Shown: positions 30,988 through 40,784, counted from the first letter of the stretch. The stretch: DNA of 64,000 nt from a bacterium (GCA_016125085.1 WGMM01000024.1:1-64000); one strand, 5' to 3'. Translations and numbers: made by a program. Notes: a model not told the origin generated them from the letters alone.

Positions 30988-31224
30988 TTGGCTACAGCAA
31001 ACGCATCTTCGACGATTACGTTTGCGGTAAAGCCCCGAATCTATCGTTGGTGGTTGGGATTCCGGATTGACCAGCAGGCCCGAGGAATTCGTCTAACCGA
31101 TCAGAAGATCGGAAACGAAGGACTTTTTGGAGCCATGATCTGCTGGTTGAAAGATCAGCCCCCGGACATCCAGAACCGAATCATCGACGAAGGTCTTGAG
31201 CTTTACAGGCAAACCCCTGAATAA
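30988..31224 (+). CDS. Small plus-strand prophage protein next to attR
   Basis: A 78-residue protein started by TTG 30988; the site AAAGGAGG lies five bases upstream and the promoter -10 ends 21 bases upstream, which rules out the longer reading from 30928 that begins before the promoter. It reads M-A-T-A-N-A-S-S-T-I, then R-I-Y-R-W-W-L-G-F-R, L-T-D-Q-K-I-G-N-E-G and ends L-Y-R-Q-T-P-E. No known repressor or integrase pattern. As the only rightward prophage gene seen, it may be lysogenically expressed. Confidence 0.6.
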   Translation: MATANASSTITFAVKPRIYRWWLGFRIDQQARGIRLTDQKIGNEGLFGAMICWLKDQPPDIQNRIIDEGLELYRQTPE

Positions 31225-31233
31225 AGTGGTACG

Positions 31234-31319
31234 TTGCGATGCAATCCAGTTGTTTTCAGCCACGCGACGGTTTCCTAAACCGAAGGTCGTTGGTTCGAAT
31301 CCAACTGGACGTATCGCAA
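31234..31319 (+). other. Prophage right attachment site: 3' half of tRNA-Arg(CCT) within an inverted repeat
   Basis: Bases 31266-31313 hold an anticodon arm with CCT (31274-31276), a perfect T-arm (GTTGG-TTCGAAT-CCAAC, 31289-31305) and a 3' acceptor strand TGGACGT plus A. The D-arm and 5' acceptor are missing. This is the fragment expected after integration into a tRNA gene, with the complete gene rebuilt at the far end. An imperfect inverted repeat encloses it: TTGCGAT and TCCAGTTG (31234-31252) against CAACTGGA and ATCGCAA (31302-31319), possibly an integrase-binding dyad. Confidence 0.65.
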
Positions 31320-31342
31320 ACACTTGCGAATCAGAAACTTAC

Positions 31343-31416
31343 GCGCCCGTAGCTCAGTCGGATAGAGCAACGGATTTCTAATCCGTCGGTCGCAGGTTCG
31401 AATCCTGCCGGGCGTA
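31343..31416 (+). tRNA. tRNA-Arg (anticodon TCT)
   Basis: A 74-base standard cloverleaf: acceptor GCGCCCG / CGGGCGT with one G-U pair, D-arm AGCTCAGTCGGATAGAGC, anticodon stem ACGGA / TCCGT with loop TTTCTAA (anticodon TCT, reads AGA), T-arm GCAGG-TTCGAAT-CCTGC, discriminator A and no encoded CCA. It belongs to the host and lies 30 bases after the truncated tRNA-Arg(CCT), so the phage entered a tandem pair of arginine tRNA genes. Confidence 0.95.
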
Positions 31417-31469
31417 ATCAGGGAAAACAATGAGTCCCAGACACTGATGGGATGATTGTCATGAGTCTT

Positions 31470-31495
31470 TTGGTCGAATGTGATCATTCGACCAA
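31470..31495. terminator. Perfect 11-bp inverted repeat between tRNA-Arg and ureD
   Basis: TTGGTCGAATG, loop TGAT, CATTCGACCAA. It lies in the 242-base gap between the rightward tRNA gene and the leftward end of the urease operon, where a two-way terminator would be useful. There is no T tract on either side, so it may instead be a protein-binding site. The rest of the gap shows nothing. Confidence 0.4.
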
Positions 31496-31658
31496 GATCA
31501 ACCTTCAAAGCTCCAAAAACTCTGTCCGACATCGATCGGGAGCATGGCAGGATTTTACATGCAAGGCGTATGGTCAAACGTCCCAGGGAATGTCCTTTCG
31601 CTCTCGCATCGGACTTCCTGGAGCATTGCGCGAGTCAGCTGTTCGATACGGCGAGCCA

Positions 31659-32567
31659 TCAGCTCCAGGCAAACGGGGGCGGCACCGGTTGCCCCTTGAT
31701 CTGGGGACGTACTCTCGACCAGAATTCGCGAACTTCATGTCGGACCACGGCGGTATCTTTGCCGAGCACCTTAAAAATCAGACCGGCATCGTTCGGCAAC
31801 AGGCTCGCTCCTGAGAAACACGAAGTTTCACGATTCCATGTCGGCTGAATTTGCGAATAGATCGCTTCTGCGTTTTCGCGCGGAGTGAGCAGAATCACGT
31901 TGCCGAAGACATCGAAGCCGGACATGGTTCCGATCCCCGAGACGGGGAACTTCGCCGGTTCGATGACGAACCGTTCGACGAACAGATCCTGGCCGTCGAG
32001 CCTCCTGGCAGCGACGGTCGAAGAAAAGAGATCGAATTCGAAGGATTCGCCGGTTCCGTAATGTTTACGGCCTCCCGCCAGAATTTCGGAATAAATCAAA
32101 GTCGCTGACGCAGCGATGCGGATATTCGTCTTCGTCTGGAATCGGGAATGCCGGAACGGGATCACGTATTCCGGCAGATACTCCAGATACGCTCCTTCAT
32201 GAAGCACGATCTCCTGCGTCTGTGCGGCATGGTTGGCATCCATTTCGTGGATTTTCGTCGCCGCCTGAGACGTAATATGGGCGCATGCATTTTCGCCGAT
32301 TTCGAAGTCGATCGCGTATCGATCGCCTTGAAGAATACCGCCTGAGTTCGTGATCACATACACGACAGGCATTTCGGGCATGCCTTCGTCGCAATAGAGT
32401 GCCCGCTGAACCAAGAGAGGAGCACGCCGTTCGGAGAAACTGAGAATCGATCGGGTGCCCCGGTTTTCGAATTTGAGGCGCAGCATCGCCTGTTTTCCGA
32501 AACTTCCTGTGGGAAGCTGCCGGGGTTCGTCCAGATACGGGGCCAGTTCCGGGTCGATCGAATTCAC
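31659..32567 (-). CDS. ureD: Urease accessory protein UreD (UreH)
   Basis: A 302-residue scaffold protein that binds apo-urease and, with UreF and UreG, delivers nickel. It has the UreD pattern: L-R-L-K-F-E-N-R-G near the start, S-G-G-I-L-Q-G-D, then [24 protein letters not shown] and [11 protein letters not shown]. Length is normal. It overlaps ureG by four bases and is the last gene of the operon. Confidence 0.93.
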   Translation of the reverse strand: MNSIDPELAPYLDEPRQLPTGSFGKQAMLRLKFENRGTRSILSFSERRAPLLVQRALYCDEGMPEMPVVYVITNSGGILQGDRYAIDFEIGENACAHITSQAATKIHEMDANHAAQTQEIVLHEGAYLEYLPEYVIPFRHSRFQTKTNIRIAASATLIYSEILAGGRKHYGTGESFEFDLFSSTVAARRLDGQDLFVERFVIEPAKFPVSGIGTMSGFDVFGNVILLTPRENAEAIYSQIQPTWNRETSCFSGASLLPNDAGLIFKVLGKDTAVVRHEVREFWSRVRPQIKGQPVPPPFAWS

Positions 32568-33202
32568 TTCGTCGATTCCGGAAACTTCAGGTCGAACAGG
32601 ACATTTTCTCGAATCAGTCGGACGAGTTCGTCGATGCCTTCACCCGTCTTGCAATTCGTGAAAACGAAGGGCTTCTCTCCTCGCATGAAGCGGGAATCGC
32701 GATCCATCACCTCCAGGCTTGCCCCCACATATGGCGCGAGGTCGGTCTTGTTGATCACCAGAATATCGGATTGCGTGATTCCCGGGCCATTCTTGCGCGG
32801 GATCTTGTCTCCCGCGGCGACATCGATCACGTAAATGAAGAAGTCGACGAGAGCAGGGCTGAAGGTCAACGTGAGATTGTCTCCGCCGGATTCGATAAGC
32901 ACGAGATCCGTATCAGGGAATCGGGCTTCCATATCTCCGACCGCGGCCAGGTTCATGCTCGGGTCTTCGCGGACAGCCGTGTGCGGGCATGCCCCGGTTT
33001 CCACGCCCAGGATTCTCTCTTCTATCAGGATACCCTTGAGCGTGCGCTGCACATGCCTGGCGTCTTCGGTGGTGACGACGTCGTTGGTAATGATCAGTAC
33101 GCGAATTCCCATGTCGATCAGCATCGGCGTGATCGCTTCGATGATGGCCGTCTTGCCGGATCCCACAGGGCCGCCGACGCCGATACGCGTGATTTTTTTC
33201 AT
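32564..33202 (-). CDS. ureG: Urease accessory GTPase UreG
   Basis: A 212-residue SIMIBI-class GTPase. P-loop G-P-V-G-S-G-K-T at residues 11-18, [10 protein letters not shown] near 40, the nickel-binding C-P-H motif in [11 protein letters not shown] near 73, E-S-G-G-D-N-L near 105, and N-K-T-D-L-A-P for guanine recognition. It couples GTP hydrolysis to nickel insertion. All expected motifs are intact. Confidence 0.96.
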   Translation of the reverse strand: MKKITRIGVGGPVGSGKTAIIEAITPMLIDMGIRVLIITNDVVTTEDARHVQRTLKGILIEERILGVETGACPHTAVREDPSMNLAAVGDMEARFPDTDLVLIESGGDNLTLTFSPALVDFFIYVIDVAAGDKIPRKNGPGITQSDILVINKTDLAPYVGASLEVMDRDSRFMRGEKPFVFTNCKTGEGIDELVRLIRENVLFDLKFPESTK

Positions 33203-33226
33203 GTCGATCTTTCCGTTCCGAATCGG

Positions 33227-33916
33227 TCAGTTCATGAACATACGCACATGCGATCGCACGTGCACAGATGCCGCCAGGTCGAGAATCGGCGCGAAGCCGG
33301 ACATCTGCTCCAAATCCGCATTTGCGATTCGTTCATATGCCGATTCCGCATCCTGGTTCACGTCGAAAAGGACCGCCTGGGCGTCAAGGTAGTGAATCTT
33401 CATCAGCCGCAGCGATGCGCCCACCATCATGCCCGCCAGGCCATACTGATGCACGGCGAAGGCATCCTGTTCCGAAAGCCCCAGCGAGGCGAATGTCACG
33501 GCCTGGGCCACCGGATAGCAGCCCGGCGTGCTGCCTTCGCGGATGCGTTTCAGCCAGCGTTCGGAAATCGGGCATCCGATGACCCGCTGGGACATCTCAG
33601 CCAGTTTTCGACCCATGCGGACAGTCATCGTTCGCATTTCTTCGGCGAGTTTCCGGTTGAATATCGCCCGATCCGCCTGGTCGAGAATGGCGTCGTCGCC
33701 GGCACGAGCTGCTCGGAATGCGACCAGCAAAGCGATGCCGTCACCGGTCGCGGCCTGTTTCGAAGCGGTTCTGACGAACTCACGCAGCGACTCGACATCG
33801 TGGACGATCCCGAGTTGAACGGCGGATTCGAGCCCGTTGGAAAACGAAAACGAACCGACCGGCAAGAGACTGTCGCCGAATTGCAGCACCCGCATGAGCT
33901 CGGGGATCGTCGTCAC
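33227..33916 (-). CDS. ureF: Urease accessory protein UreF
   Basis: A 229-residue all-helical protein with the UreF opening (L-M-R-V-L-Q-F-G-D-S-L-L-P-V-G-S-F-S-F-S-N-G-L-E), R-M-G-R-K-L in the middle, and the C-terminal S-H-V-R-M-F-M-N end. It gates the UreG-UreD complex as a fidelity factor. Located between ureE and ureG in the usual order, 24 bases before ureG. Confidence 0.93.
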   Translation of the reverse strand: MTTIPELMRVLQFGDSLLPVGSFSFSNGLESAVQLGIVHDVESLREFVRTASKQAATGDGIALLVAFRAARAGDDAILDQADRAIFNRKLAEEMRTMTVRMGRKLAEMSQRVIGCPISERWLKRIREGSTPGCYPVAQAVTFASLGLSEQDAFAVHQYGLAGMMVGASLRLMKIHYLDAQAVLFDVNQDAESAYERIANADLEQMSGFAPILDLAASVHVRSHVRMFMN

Positions 33917-33932
33917 CTATCCGTCTCCTGGA

Positions 33933-34541
33933 TCAATGCTCGTGACTATGCTTTTCGTTCGTCGGATGTTGCGAGTGTGAGTGAGAATGCGAGTGCACGT
34001 GCGAGTGCGGCGTCGCATCAGCCCCGCCGAAAAGCCTGCGCGATTCGTGGGGAGCGAGATAGGGAATGACCTCGGAACCTGGGACGAAGTCGTAAGACAC
34101 GCCTTCGAAAGCGTGCGTTTTCATGACAGAGGCCATGACTTTCCGATCCACCGTCAGCGGGACGTAAACCGTCGTCCCCTTCACGACCGCAGGCCAATGC
34201 TGGTTTCCCAGTGCATGGCCCAGTTCGATACTGGTTCTCACGAGCGTCTCGACCGGCTGACCCGGCGTCGTTTCCAGCTTCAGAACCATGACGTCATTGA
34301 GCAGTATCTTCACGACGATCGCCTGCCTGGTCGATTCGTTCCACGCGAGAATGTCTCCGTCGTGCAGATGCGAATTGCGATCCAGCGCGACGGCAACTTC
34401 CTGGCCACTCGCGGATTTCGACCGGAACCGGTTCTTCTGGGCCTGCCACTGGTCGAGGACCAACTCGTCACACCGGTCCGTTTCCAGCCGGGTTTTCCAA
34501 TCCGGATCATCGACGTTTCCGAGAATGCGTTCGACGAGAAT
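33933..34541 (-). CDS. ureE: Urease nickel metallochaperone UreE
   Basis: A 202-residue protein from ATG 34541, which has AGGAGGAG in front; a 14-residue longer reading lacks such a site. It has the UreE split-barrel region, then a metal-binding half with G-N-Q-H-W-P, and a His-rich tail (H-S-H-V-H-S-H-S-H-S-H-S-Q-H). The tail suggests nickel storage as well as delivery. Lies between ureC and ureF with a 168-base gap to ureC, which is wide for this operon. Confidence 0.92.
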   Translation of the reverse strand: MLVERILGNVDDPDWKTRLETDRCDELVLDQWQAQKNRFRSKSASGQEVAVALDRNSHLHDGDILAWNESTRQAIVVKILLNDVMVLKLETTPGQPVETLVRTSIELGHALGNQHWPAVVKGTTVYVPLTVDRKVMASVMKTHAFEGVSYDFVPGSEVIPYLAPHESRRLFGGADATPHSHVHSHSHSHSQHPTNEKHSHEH

Positions 34542-34709
34542 CATGCGGCTCCTCCTGGGTATTTTCCGATCGAGCCGGTTCACCGGTTTTCTCGAATCAC
34601 GAGGCGAACTCGAATCGATCCGTTGAGATACGGATTCGCTCCGGGCTCCCGGTCCGACGGAACCATCGTCGTCATCCGGGAGAGAAGCGATCCGAATTCC
34701 ACGCGTTCG

Positions 34710-36437
34710 TCAGCTGAAGAAATACAACTGATTCAGTGCGATCGATTTCGGCGGGACGACCGTGGCATGGACTCCGTCGACCGTTACCGCGAACGTTTGC
34801 GGATTGACTTCGATATTCGGCAGATAGTCATTGCGTATCATGTGCCGCTTCGTCAGTACGCGAGTCTGACTTACCGGTTCGACCATGCGTTTCAGGCCGT
34901 ATTTTTCTTTCACGTTCGCATCGTACGCGGCTCGGGAGACGAACGAAATGCAAGTCTTGTCGATCGCCGTACCGGACGCGCCGAACATCGGCCGGTAGAA
35001 CATGGGCTGGGGAGTCGGCAACGAGGCGTTCGGGTCACCCATGTTGGCCCAGACCACGAATCCGCCCTTGAGCACCAGCTTCGGCTTGGCTCCGAAAAAT
35101 GCAGTCTCCCAGAGCACCAGATCGGCCATTTTTCCGGGAGCTATCGACCCGAGAAGATGGGAAATGCCGGCGGTGATCGCGGGATTGATCGTGACTTTCG
35201 CCAGATATCGCAGAACACGAAAATTGTCATTCCCTGGCGCGTCTTCCGGCAATTTGCCGCGGGCCTGTTTCATCGCGTCGGCGGTCTGGAAGGAACGCAG
35301 GAAAGTCTCTCCGATCCGGCCCATGGCCTGCGAATCCGAGCCGATCATGGAGATCGCGCCCATATCGTGCAGAACGCTCTCGGCGACGATCGTTTCCGCT
35401 CGAACGCGGCTTTCGGCGAATGCCACGTCCGAAGGAATTTTCGGATTGAGGTTGTGACACACCATGATCATGTCGAACAATTCCGCCACGGAATTGACGC
35501 CACATGGAAGCGTCGGGTTGGTCGAACTGGGCATGACGTTCGGCTGCCCGACCACTTTCAGGAGATCCGGGGCGTGGCCTCCGCCGGCGCCTTCCGAATG
35601 GTAGGTGTGGATCGTCCGACCGTCGAAAGCCGCGATCGAATCCTCGACGAAGCCGGATTCGTTAAGCGTATCGGTGTGCACGGCGACGGAAACGTCGTAT
35701 TCTTCCGCAACGCTCAGGCAGCTTCGGATCGCCGCGGGAGTCGTGCCGTAATCTTCATGGATTTTGAAACCGGCCGCACCGGCCCGAATCTGTTCGACAA
35801 GAGGCGCAGGACGTGAAGCATTTCCTTTGCCCTGAAATCCCCAATTCACGGGCAGGCCTTCTGCCGCCCTCAGCATCATTTCCATGTTCCAGGGGCCGTT
35901 CGTGGTCGTGACTCCGTTGGTCCCGTCGGTCGGGCCGATCCCTCCGCCCCAGAGAGTCGTGATGCCGTTGGACAAAGCCGACCAGACCTGCTGGGGGCAG
36001 ATCATGTGGACGTGCGTATCCATGCCGGCAGGGGTCAGAATCAGGTGTTCGCCCGTGATCGCATCGGTCGATGTTCCGGTCACGAGCCCCGGCGTGACGC
36101 CCTCCATCGTCGAAGGATTTCCCGCCTTGCCGATCCCCACGATTCGGCCGTTGCGGATTCCGACATCCGCCTTGACGACCCCCAGAATCGGATCCAGGAT
36201 CGTGACGTTCGTGATCACAAGATCCAGGCAGCCGGCCTCCTGCGTCAGGTTATTGTCGGAGCCCATGCCGTCACGCAACGTCTTGCCGCCACCGTAGACC
36301 AACTCGTCGCCGTAAGTTCTCAGGTCTTTCTCGATTTCGACGTACAGGTCGGTATTGCCAAGGCGGATCTTGTCGCCGACGGTCGGTCCGTAAAGGTCGG
36401 CATACTGTTTTCGGGAGATTTTCGACATGACTGTCAT
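34710..36437 (-). CDS. ureC: Urease alpha subunit (catalytic)
   Basis: A 575-residue nickel hydrolase that splits urea to ammonia and carbamate. Nickel ligands by alignment with Klebsiella urease (offset 8): His142 and His144 in T-H-V-H, carbamylated Lys225 in G-F-K-I-H-E-D, His254, His280 and Asp368. The general acid His328 stands in V-C-H-N-L, with Asn in place of the second His of the common C-H-H. Length and all key residues are normal, so it should be active. MTVMSK gives two possible starts three codons apart. Confidence 0.97.
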   Translation of the reverse strand: MTVMSKISRKQYADLYGPTVGDKIRLGNTDLYVEIEKDLRTYGDELVYGGGKTLRDGMGSDNNLTQEAGCLDLVITNVTILDPILGVVKADVGIRNGRIVGIGKAGNPSTMEGVTPGLVTGTSTDAITGEHLILTPAGMDTHVHMICPQQVWSALSNGITTLWGGGIGPTDGTNGVTTTNGPWNMEMMLRAAEGLPVNWGFQGKGNASRPAPLVEQIRAGAAGFKIHEDYGTTPAAIRSCLSVAEEYDVSVAVHTDTLNESGFVEDSIAAFDGRTIHTYHSEGAGGGHAPDLLKVVGQPNVMPSSTNPTLPCGVNSVAELFDMIMVCHNLNPKIPSDVAFAESRVRAETIVAESVLHDMGAISMIGSDSQAMGRIGETFLRSFQTADAMKQARGKLPEDAPGNDNFRVLRYLAKVTINPAITAGISHLLGSIAPGKMADLVLWETAFFGAKPKLVLKGGFVVWANMGDPNASLPTPQPMFYRPMFGASGTAIDKTCISFVSRAAYDANVKEKYGLKRMVEPVSQTRVLTKRHMIRNDYLPNIEVNPQTFAVTVDGVHATVVPPKSIALNQLYFFS

Positions 36438-36493
36438 TTCCTGCGAAGTTCAGGTTCGATCCACATGATTCACAGCCGCTCGAATCCGTGCGG

Positions 36494-36979
36494 TCAATCG
36501 GGTCGTGACTTGAAGCCCATTTGTCGCATCTTCGACATGGCTTCGTCATAATTCGGCCGAAATTGGGCGTCGGGACCTTCACCCGTCCACCCATCGACCA
36601 GGTTATTGAACCCGACGCAAAATTGCTTGCCGCTCATCGGGACGAGCGTCACTTCCTTCTCGTCGCCGGGCTCGAAGCGGATTGCAGTCGTCGCCGGGAT
36701 GTCGAGCCTCTTGCCGAAAGCCAAAGACCGATCGAATTCGAGATAACGGTTCACCTCGAAGAAATGGAAGTGGGAACCGACCTGAATCGGCCGATCCCCC
36801 GTGTTTCGGACTTTCAGAGTCGTAGTCGGTCGACCAGCGTTCAGCTCGATCTCACCGGTTCCCAGAATCAGTCCGCCGACCGGTGCCTTCTGTGATTCCG
36901 AAGATTGTATCGGCGCCTTGGGGTGCCGCGCGAATGTCTTTCTCGATTCGAGATCTTTCGAGTTCGTGTCGTCCGTCAT
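36494..36979 (-). CDS. ureB: Urease beta subunit
   Basis: A 161-residue protein. Residues ~35-135 match Ure[38 protein letters not shown] and [11 protein letters not shown]. An unusual polar N-terminal extension of ~33 residues precedes the core (SNSK-rich, Lys/Ser), longer than in the classical ~105-residue form. Separate ureA, ureB and ureC genes mean a three-subunit bacterial urease. Confidence 0.95.
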   Translation of the reverse strand: MTDDTNSKDLESRKTFARHPKAPIQSSESQKAPVGGLILGTGEIELNAGRPTTTLKVRNTGDRPIQVGSHFHFFEVNRYLEFDRSLAFGKRLDIPATTAIRFEPGDEKEVTLVPMSGKQFCVGFNNLVDGWTGEGPDAQFRPNYDEAMSKMRQMGFKSRPD

Positions 36980-37000
36980 GGTCCTGGACTCCTCCGGAAT

Positions 37001-37303
37001 TCACTTGATCGGTTCGTGCACGGTGATCAATCGGCTGCCATCGGTGAAAACGCCCTCAAGCTGCACGAATGGAATCATTTCAGGGACTCCTTCCATGACG
37101 TCCTCACGTGTCAGAACCTGCGCAGCTTCAGCCATCACTTCCTCGACCGTCTTTCCCTCGCGGGCACCTTCCAGAGCCGTGGCGCAGATGACTGCGACCG
37201 ATTCCGGGTGGTTCAGTTTCAGCCCTTTCGCTTTTCGTCGCAGTGCGATGTCCGCCATCTGGTAGATCATCAGCTTTTCGATCTCACGTGGAGTCAGATG
37301 CAT
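37001..37303 (-). CDS. ureA: Urease gamma subunit
   Basis: A 100-residue protein with all UreA landmarks: [14 protein letters not shown] near the start, [38 protein letters not shown] and the C-terminal V-H-E-P-I. Normal length. It heads the enzyme genes of the operon, 70 bases after the transporter gene. Confidence 0.96.
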   Translation of the reverse strand: MHLTPREIEKLMIYQMADIALRRKAKGLKLNHPESVAVICATALEGAREGKTVEEVMAEAAQVLTREDVMEGVPEMIPFVQLEGVFTDGSRLITVHEPIK

Positions 37304-37373
37304 TCGTTTTTCTCCTGGAAGATGTCCTTGAAGATCGATCGACGAATTCGTTCGGCCCGATTGATGAAATCGG

Positions 37374-38285
37374 TTACGCCTCCGTGGATCGGATGAATTT
37401 CGCTTCGAGTTCGCTCAACAGGATAATGCCCCAGGCCGCGATGACGAAGGGGGCCGTCAAAGCCGGAATCCCGAGAGATTTCGGGAAGAACTCCGTCAAT
37501 GGCACGCTGATGAGCGCCGCGAAAATCGGCAGAAGCAGTCCGGGACGCCAGAGAAAGATCGCCAGCGCCGCCAGCGATGCGTTGTAGCCGTAAATTCCCA
37601 GGCCGATCGCGGCCGAAGGATCATGATGATACAGGGAAAGACCAGTTCCGGCCGCCGAGCCGACGAACGCCATGACAGCGTGACGCCAGTCGCTGACCGC
37701 CAGCCCAGCCAGAAAGCAGAGACCGGTGAGGGCCGTCGAACCGAACATGACTTCAGCCAGGCCGGCGAACGTCGACTCGACAAGACTTTCCGACTTTGCG
37801 ACCGCTACGGACGGGCTCGCGTCGCTCGAATTCCCGACGAATTCATGAGTCATCGAAAGTGTCAACCACGTCACGATGACGAACGGTGCCGTGTATACGG
37901 GAAGCTTGAGGAGGCCTCGTGCCGTTTTCGCGAAGGGAACGCACAAACCGCATGCCAGGATCATAAGCCCCCACGTCAGAACGCTCTGAGGCTGTAGGTA
38001 AAACGGCAGTGCGATCCCGACGAGCGCCGGGTTGTAGCCATGCAGGCCTGACCAGATCTCCGATCGCTCGTATTTGAGCAAGTACGCGACGAGCGGACCG
38101 ATGACAGCTCCGAGGATCAGCCCGGCTGCCAGCCAGAGCGAAGTCAAGGCAATGCCGGCGAGAAACGCGAGCCCCGTCCACGCGTTCGACTGGAACATGA
38201 TCTGGCCGATGCCCCTCAAAACGACCTGCAGGGGAGCGATCAGGCCAGATCCGCCACGGTTGATGATCGAATTTTCGGCAGACAT
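37374..38285 (-). CDS. Urea transporter (UT family)
   Basis: A 303-residue membrane protein with about ten hydrophobic helices in two similar halves, as in UT/SLC14 channels. Each half has the family's L-x-G-Y-N element: [13 protein letters not shown] near residue 82 and [12 protein letters not shown] near 232. The repeat opening W-T-G-L-A-F-L-A-G and L-T-G-L-C-F-L-A-G shows the internal duplication. It would pass urea to the cytoplasmic urease encoded next. Confidence 0.92.
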   Translation of the reverse strand: MSAENSIINRGGSGLIAPLQVVLRGIGQIMFQSNAWTGLAFLAGIALTSLWLAAGLILGAVIGPLVAYLLKYERSEIWSGLHGYNPALVGIALPFYLQPQSVLTWGLMILACGLCVPFAKTARGLLKLPVYTAPFVIVTWLTLSMTHEFVGNSSDASPSVAVAKSESLVESTFAGLAEVMFGSTALTGLCFLAGLAVSDWRHAVMAFVGSAAGTGLSLYHHDPSAAIGLGIYGYNASLAALAIFLWRPGLLLPIFAALISVPLTEFFPKSLGIPALTAPFVIAAWGIILLSELEAKFIRSTEA

Positions 38286-38765
38286 CGGTGAACGTCGATT
38301 CGGTGAGACGGCTTCGTCGGTTCGCGACTGTTCCTATCGAATCTACATTACTCCGACAGAATGCTGAAGTCCACAATTATGGACCGACCGCTCAAAAATA
38401 CCGGTCGCGGCTCCGGAATCGCCGGAATCACGAAAATGCGCAGGACACGCCCGCGTAACCCTTTGCGAAGCGCGGAACTCGCCGGATCAGCGAAAGGCGA
38501 TCGAATCGGAAGCTGGTCGAAATCAAGAATTCCGCTCCTGCAACCGATAAATTCGATACAGATTGACAATGGAGTCCGGAACGGGCCTGATTCGTCAATT
38601 CGATCCTGATTCGCAAAACTGGACATGAAACCTCACAGGGAAATCCGATACGGGTTTGCCTCAAATTCTCGCTCGACAGCGTAATCGAAGCCGCTCATCG
38701 AAGCCGGTACGACCACGCAGCCGAGGCGCGCATGTGGCGGTTCCAGAACCTCCAGAGACAAGATC
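38286..38765. other. 480-base divergent control region between urea operon and porin
   Basis: No gene. It must hold the promoters of the urease operon (leftwards) and the porin gene (rightwards). A 5-bp dyad GTCCA-CAATTA-TGGAC lies at 38369-38384. I could not pick a convincing sigma70 or NtrC-type site, or a riboswitch, by eye. Confidence 0.4.
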
Positions 38766-40655
38766 ATGGCCAACACAACGCTTCGAGGTCAGCGAACCGC
38801 ATCAGGTTCCGCCCAAAGGCTCGACTCCGACGAAACCCTCGAGGTTCTCGAGCAGTACCGGCCCGACATGAAACGGGTCGGGCGCTGGTCGGTCATGTTC
38901 GGACCGAAGTCTCGCTATGTTCTTGCCGCGATGCTCCTCTGGCCCCTGCCTGAATTTGCCCGTGGGCAGAATCCGGGAGACCCGTCGGCCCCGGCTCCTG
39001 CAGCACCGGCGACGATCACGAACGCCGAGTTGCTCGAGGAAATTCGCCGGCTGCGTTCTGAAGTCGTCCAGGTAAAAGAGCTTCGAGACGAAGTTCGTTC
39101 GCTTCGCGGTCAGATCGATGAACTCCGTTCGAAGCCCGGGACGGAGATCGCCCCGACCGCTGATGCGTCGGCGAACCCCGCCGGCGCTCAAGTCGTCGAA
39201 GGGTCACCGTTCGTTTTCGAGGATATCCGGTTCGTCGAGCCGCCGCCGGCGGTTGCACCGTTTTCCGCCCCTGCGACAGCCCCCGTGGCGAATCGCAGCG
39301 GAGCGCCGGCGGCCCGTGTCACGACGACCCACTCCGGAGCGAGTACGACCGAAACCGTCTATGGCGATCCGGATCATCCCGCCAACGACAACTTCCCGCT
39401 CAACGTCAGATACCGCTACAACTTCGGCACAGGTGCGCTGGGCGGCGGCGGTTACACTCAGGTGGGCGACGAAGACGGTGAATTCACGGTCAATCTCACC
39501 AATCAGATCACGCTCGACGGAACTTTCTATGACCGGCAGAACATGCCGACGATCGAACAGGGCTTCAACGTCCCGTTCGCCCGGACGTTCCTGTACGGCA
39601 ATATCACGAAAAACTGGATCTATCAGGTCGGCACTCAAGGATTTCTCGGCCAGTTCAATCTTCTGGACGTTTTCGGAGCCTATCGCTTCGGTGACGCTTT
39701 GACCTTGCGGTTCGGCAAAGGATTGACGCCGCCCCTGTACGAATACTACGCATTTTCCCCGGCGATGGAGACGGTGATCACCAATTCGCCGCTTTTCCAG
39801 CTCGCCGGCAAGCGTCAGATGGGCATCATGGCCCTGGGCAATCTTTTCGACGGCCGCTTGCAGTATTGGTCCGGCATCAACAATTCCGGCACGAGCTGGT
39901 GGTACGACATCAACCGGAATGTGGAATTCAACGGAGCGTTGACATTGACGCCCTTCGCTCAGTCTGACTCGATCTTCTCAAGTTTGGGTGGCGGTGTCGG
40001 ATTCTCCGCTGGCAACGACCTCTACCGACTGGACCCCGGTCAGCAAATCGCTTTCGTCAATGGCGCCGGCGAACCGACCACCAATTCGGAATTCGTCACA
40101 TCGACAGGAATTCCGTTCTTCACGTACAACGAGGGCGTCATCGCGGATGGACTGCGGACCCGGATCGCCCCGCACGTGTTCTGGTACGGTCGATTCAGCG
40201 TGCTGGCTGAATACATGAATTTCAGCCGGGAACTGGCGGATGCCAATGCCAGAGGCCGTTCGACCCAGAACGGTTATTACGTCAATTTGTCGTACTACCT
40301 GACCGGCGAGCGCGATTTTCAGGGGAACGGCTTTCAGGGCTATTCGACCACAGCGCCTCTGCGACCGTTCCGGCCGAGTCGCGGGCAATTCGGTCCAGGT
40401 GCATGGCAGATCGCCTCGCAATGGGCTCAGTTGAACGCCGGCACGAGCGATTTCCGGCTCGGATTCGCGGATCCGGCAAAGTCGACGAACTTGCTGGACC
40501 AGATGATGATCGGCATCAACTGGTGGCCGAATCGATACACGCGGATGTCGTTCAACTACATCTGGACAGGCCTGAACCGCCCCATTCCGATCAACGGCCC
40601 CGATCCCATCGATACCTGGGGAACATTCTGGTTTCGATACGCCATGTTCTTCTGA
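38766..40655 (+). CDS. OprO/P-like outer-membrane porin with coiled-coil neck
   Basis: A 629-residue protein. A signal segment is visible at ~residues 44-68 (Y-V-L-A-A-M-L-L-W-P-L-P, cleavage probably after A-R-G), so the true start may be ATG 38868 or 38895 rather than 38766. A coiled coil follows (~85-125, ELLEEIRRLRSEVVQVKELR), as at the N-terminus of OprO/P-type porins, then a Pro/Ala linker and a beta-barrel of ~400 residues with aromatic-rich strands and a terminal Phe (F-R-Y-A-M-F-F). Divergent to the urea transporter operon, so urea or anion uptake is a possible role. Confidence 0.8.
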   Translation: MANTTLRGQRTASGSAQRLDSDETLEVLEQYRPDMKRVGRWSVMFGPKSRYVLAAMLLWPLPEFARGQNPGDPSAPAPAAPATITNAELLEEIRRLRSEVVQVKELRDEVRSLRGQIDELRSKPGTEIAPTADASANPAGAQVVEGSPFVFEDIRFVEPPPAVAPFSAPATAPVANRSGAPAARVTTTHSGASTTETVYGDPDHPANDNFPLNVRYRYNFGTGALGGGGYTQVGDEDGEFTVNLTNQITLDGTFYDRQNMPTIEQGFNVPFARTFLYGNITKNWIYQVGTQGFLGQFNLLDVFGAYRFGDALTLRFGKGLTPPLYEYYAFSPAMETVITNSPLFQLAGKRQMGIMALGNLFDGRLQYWSGINNSGTSWWYDINRNVEFNGALTLTPFAQSDSIFSSLGGGVGFSAGNDLYRLDPGQQIAFVNGAGEPTTNSEFVTSTGIPFFTYNEGVIADGLRTRIAPHVFWYGRFSVLAEYMNFSRELADANARGRSTQNGYYVNLSYYLTGERDFQGNGFQGYSTTAPLRPFRPSRGQFGPGAWQIASQWAQLNAGTSDFRLGFADPAKSTNLLDQMMIGINWWPNRYTRMSFNYIWTGLNRPIPINGPDPIDTWGTFWFRYAMFF

Positions 40656-40784
40656 GAATCATGCCGGATCCTTCCGTCGAAGAAATTGCAGCCTGAATCG
40701 AACAGAACCCATTATGTCCATGACGCGACGGTATGACCAGTCGCCACGCGGGCAGCGCGTGCATGCTTCGACGCCGCATGGAGC

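Noticed and set aside
31196-31381. Short frames over the tRNA region
   Set aside because: Produced by reading through tRNA genes; no ribosome binding sites.
32771-34069. Plus-strand 432-residue frame opposite ureG/ureF
   Set aside because: Antisense shadow with no motif; the minus-strand genes are certain.
33981-35816. Plus-strand 611-residue frame opposite ureE/ureC
   Set aside because: His/Arg-rich antisense shadow of well-conserved urease genes.
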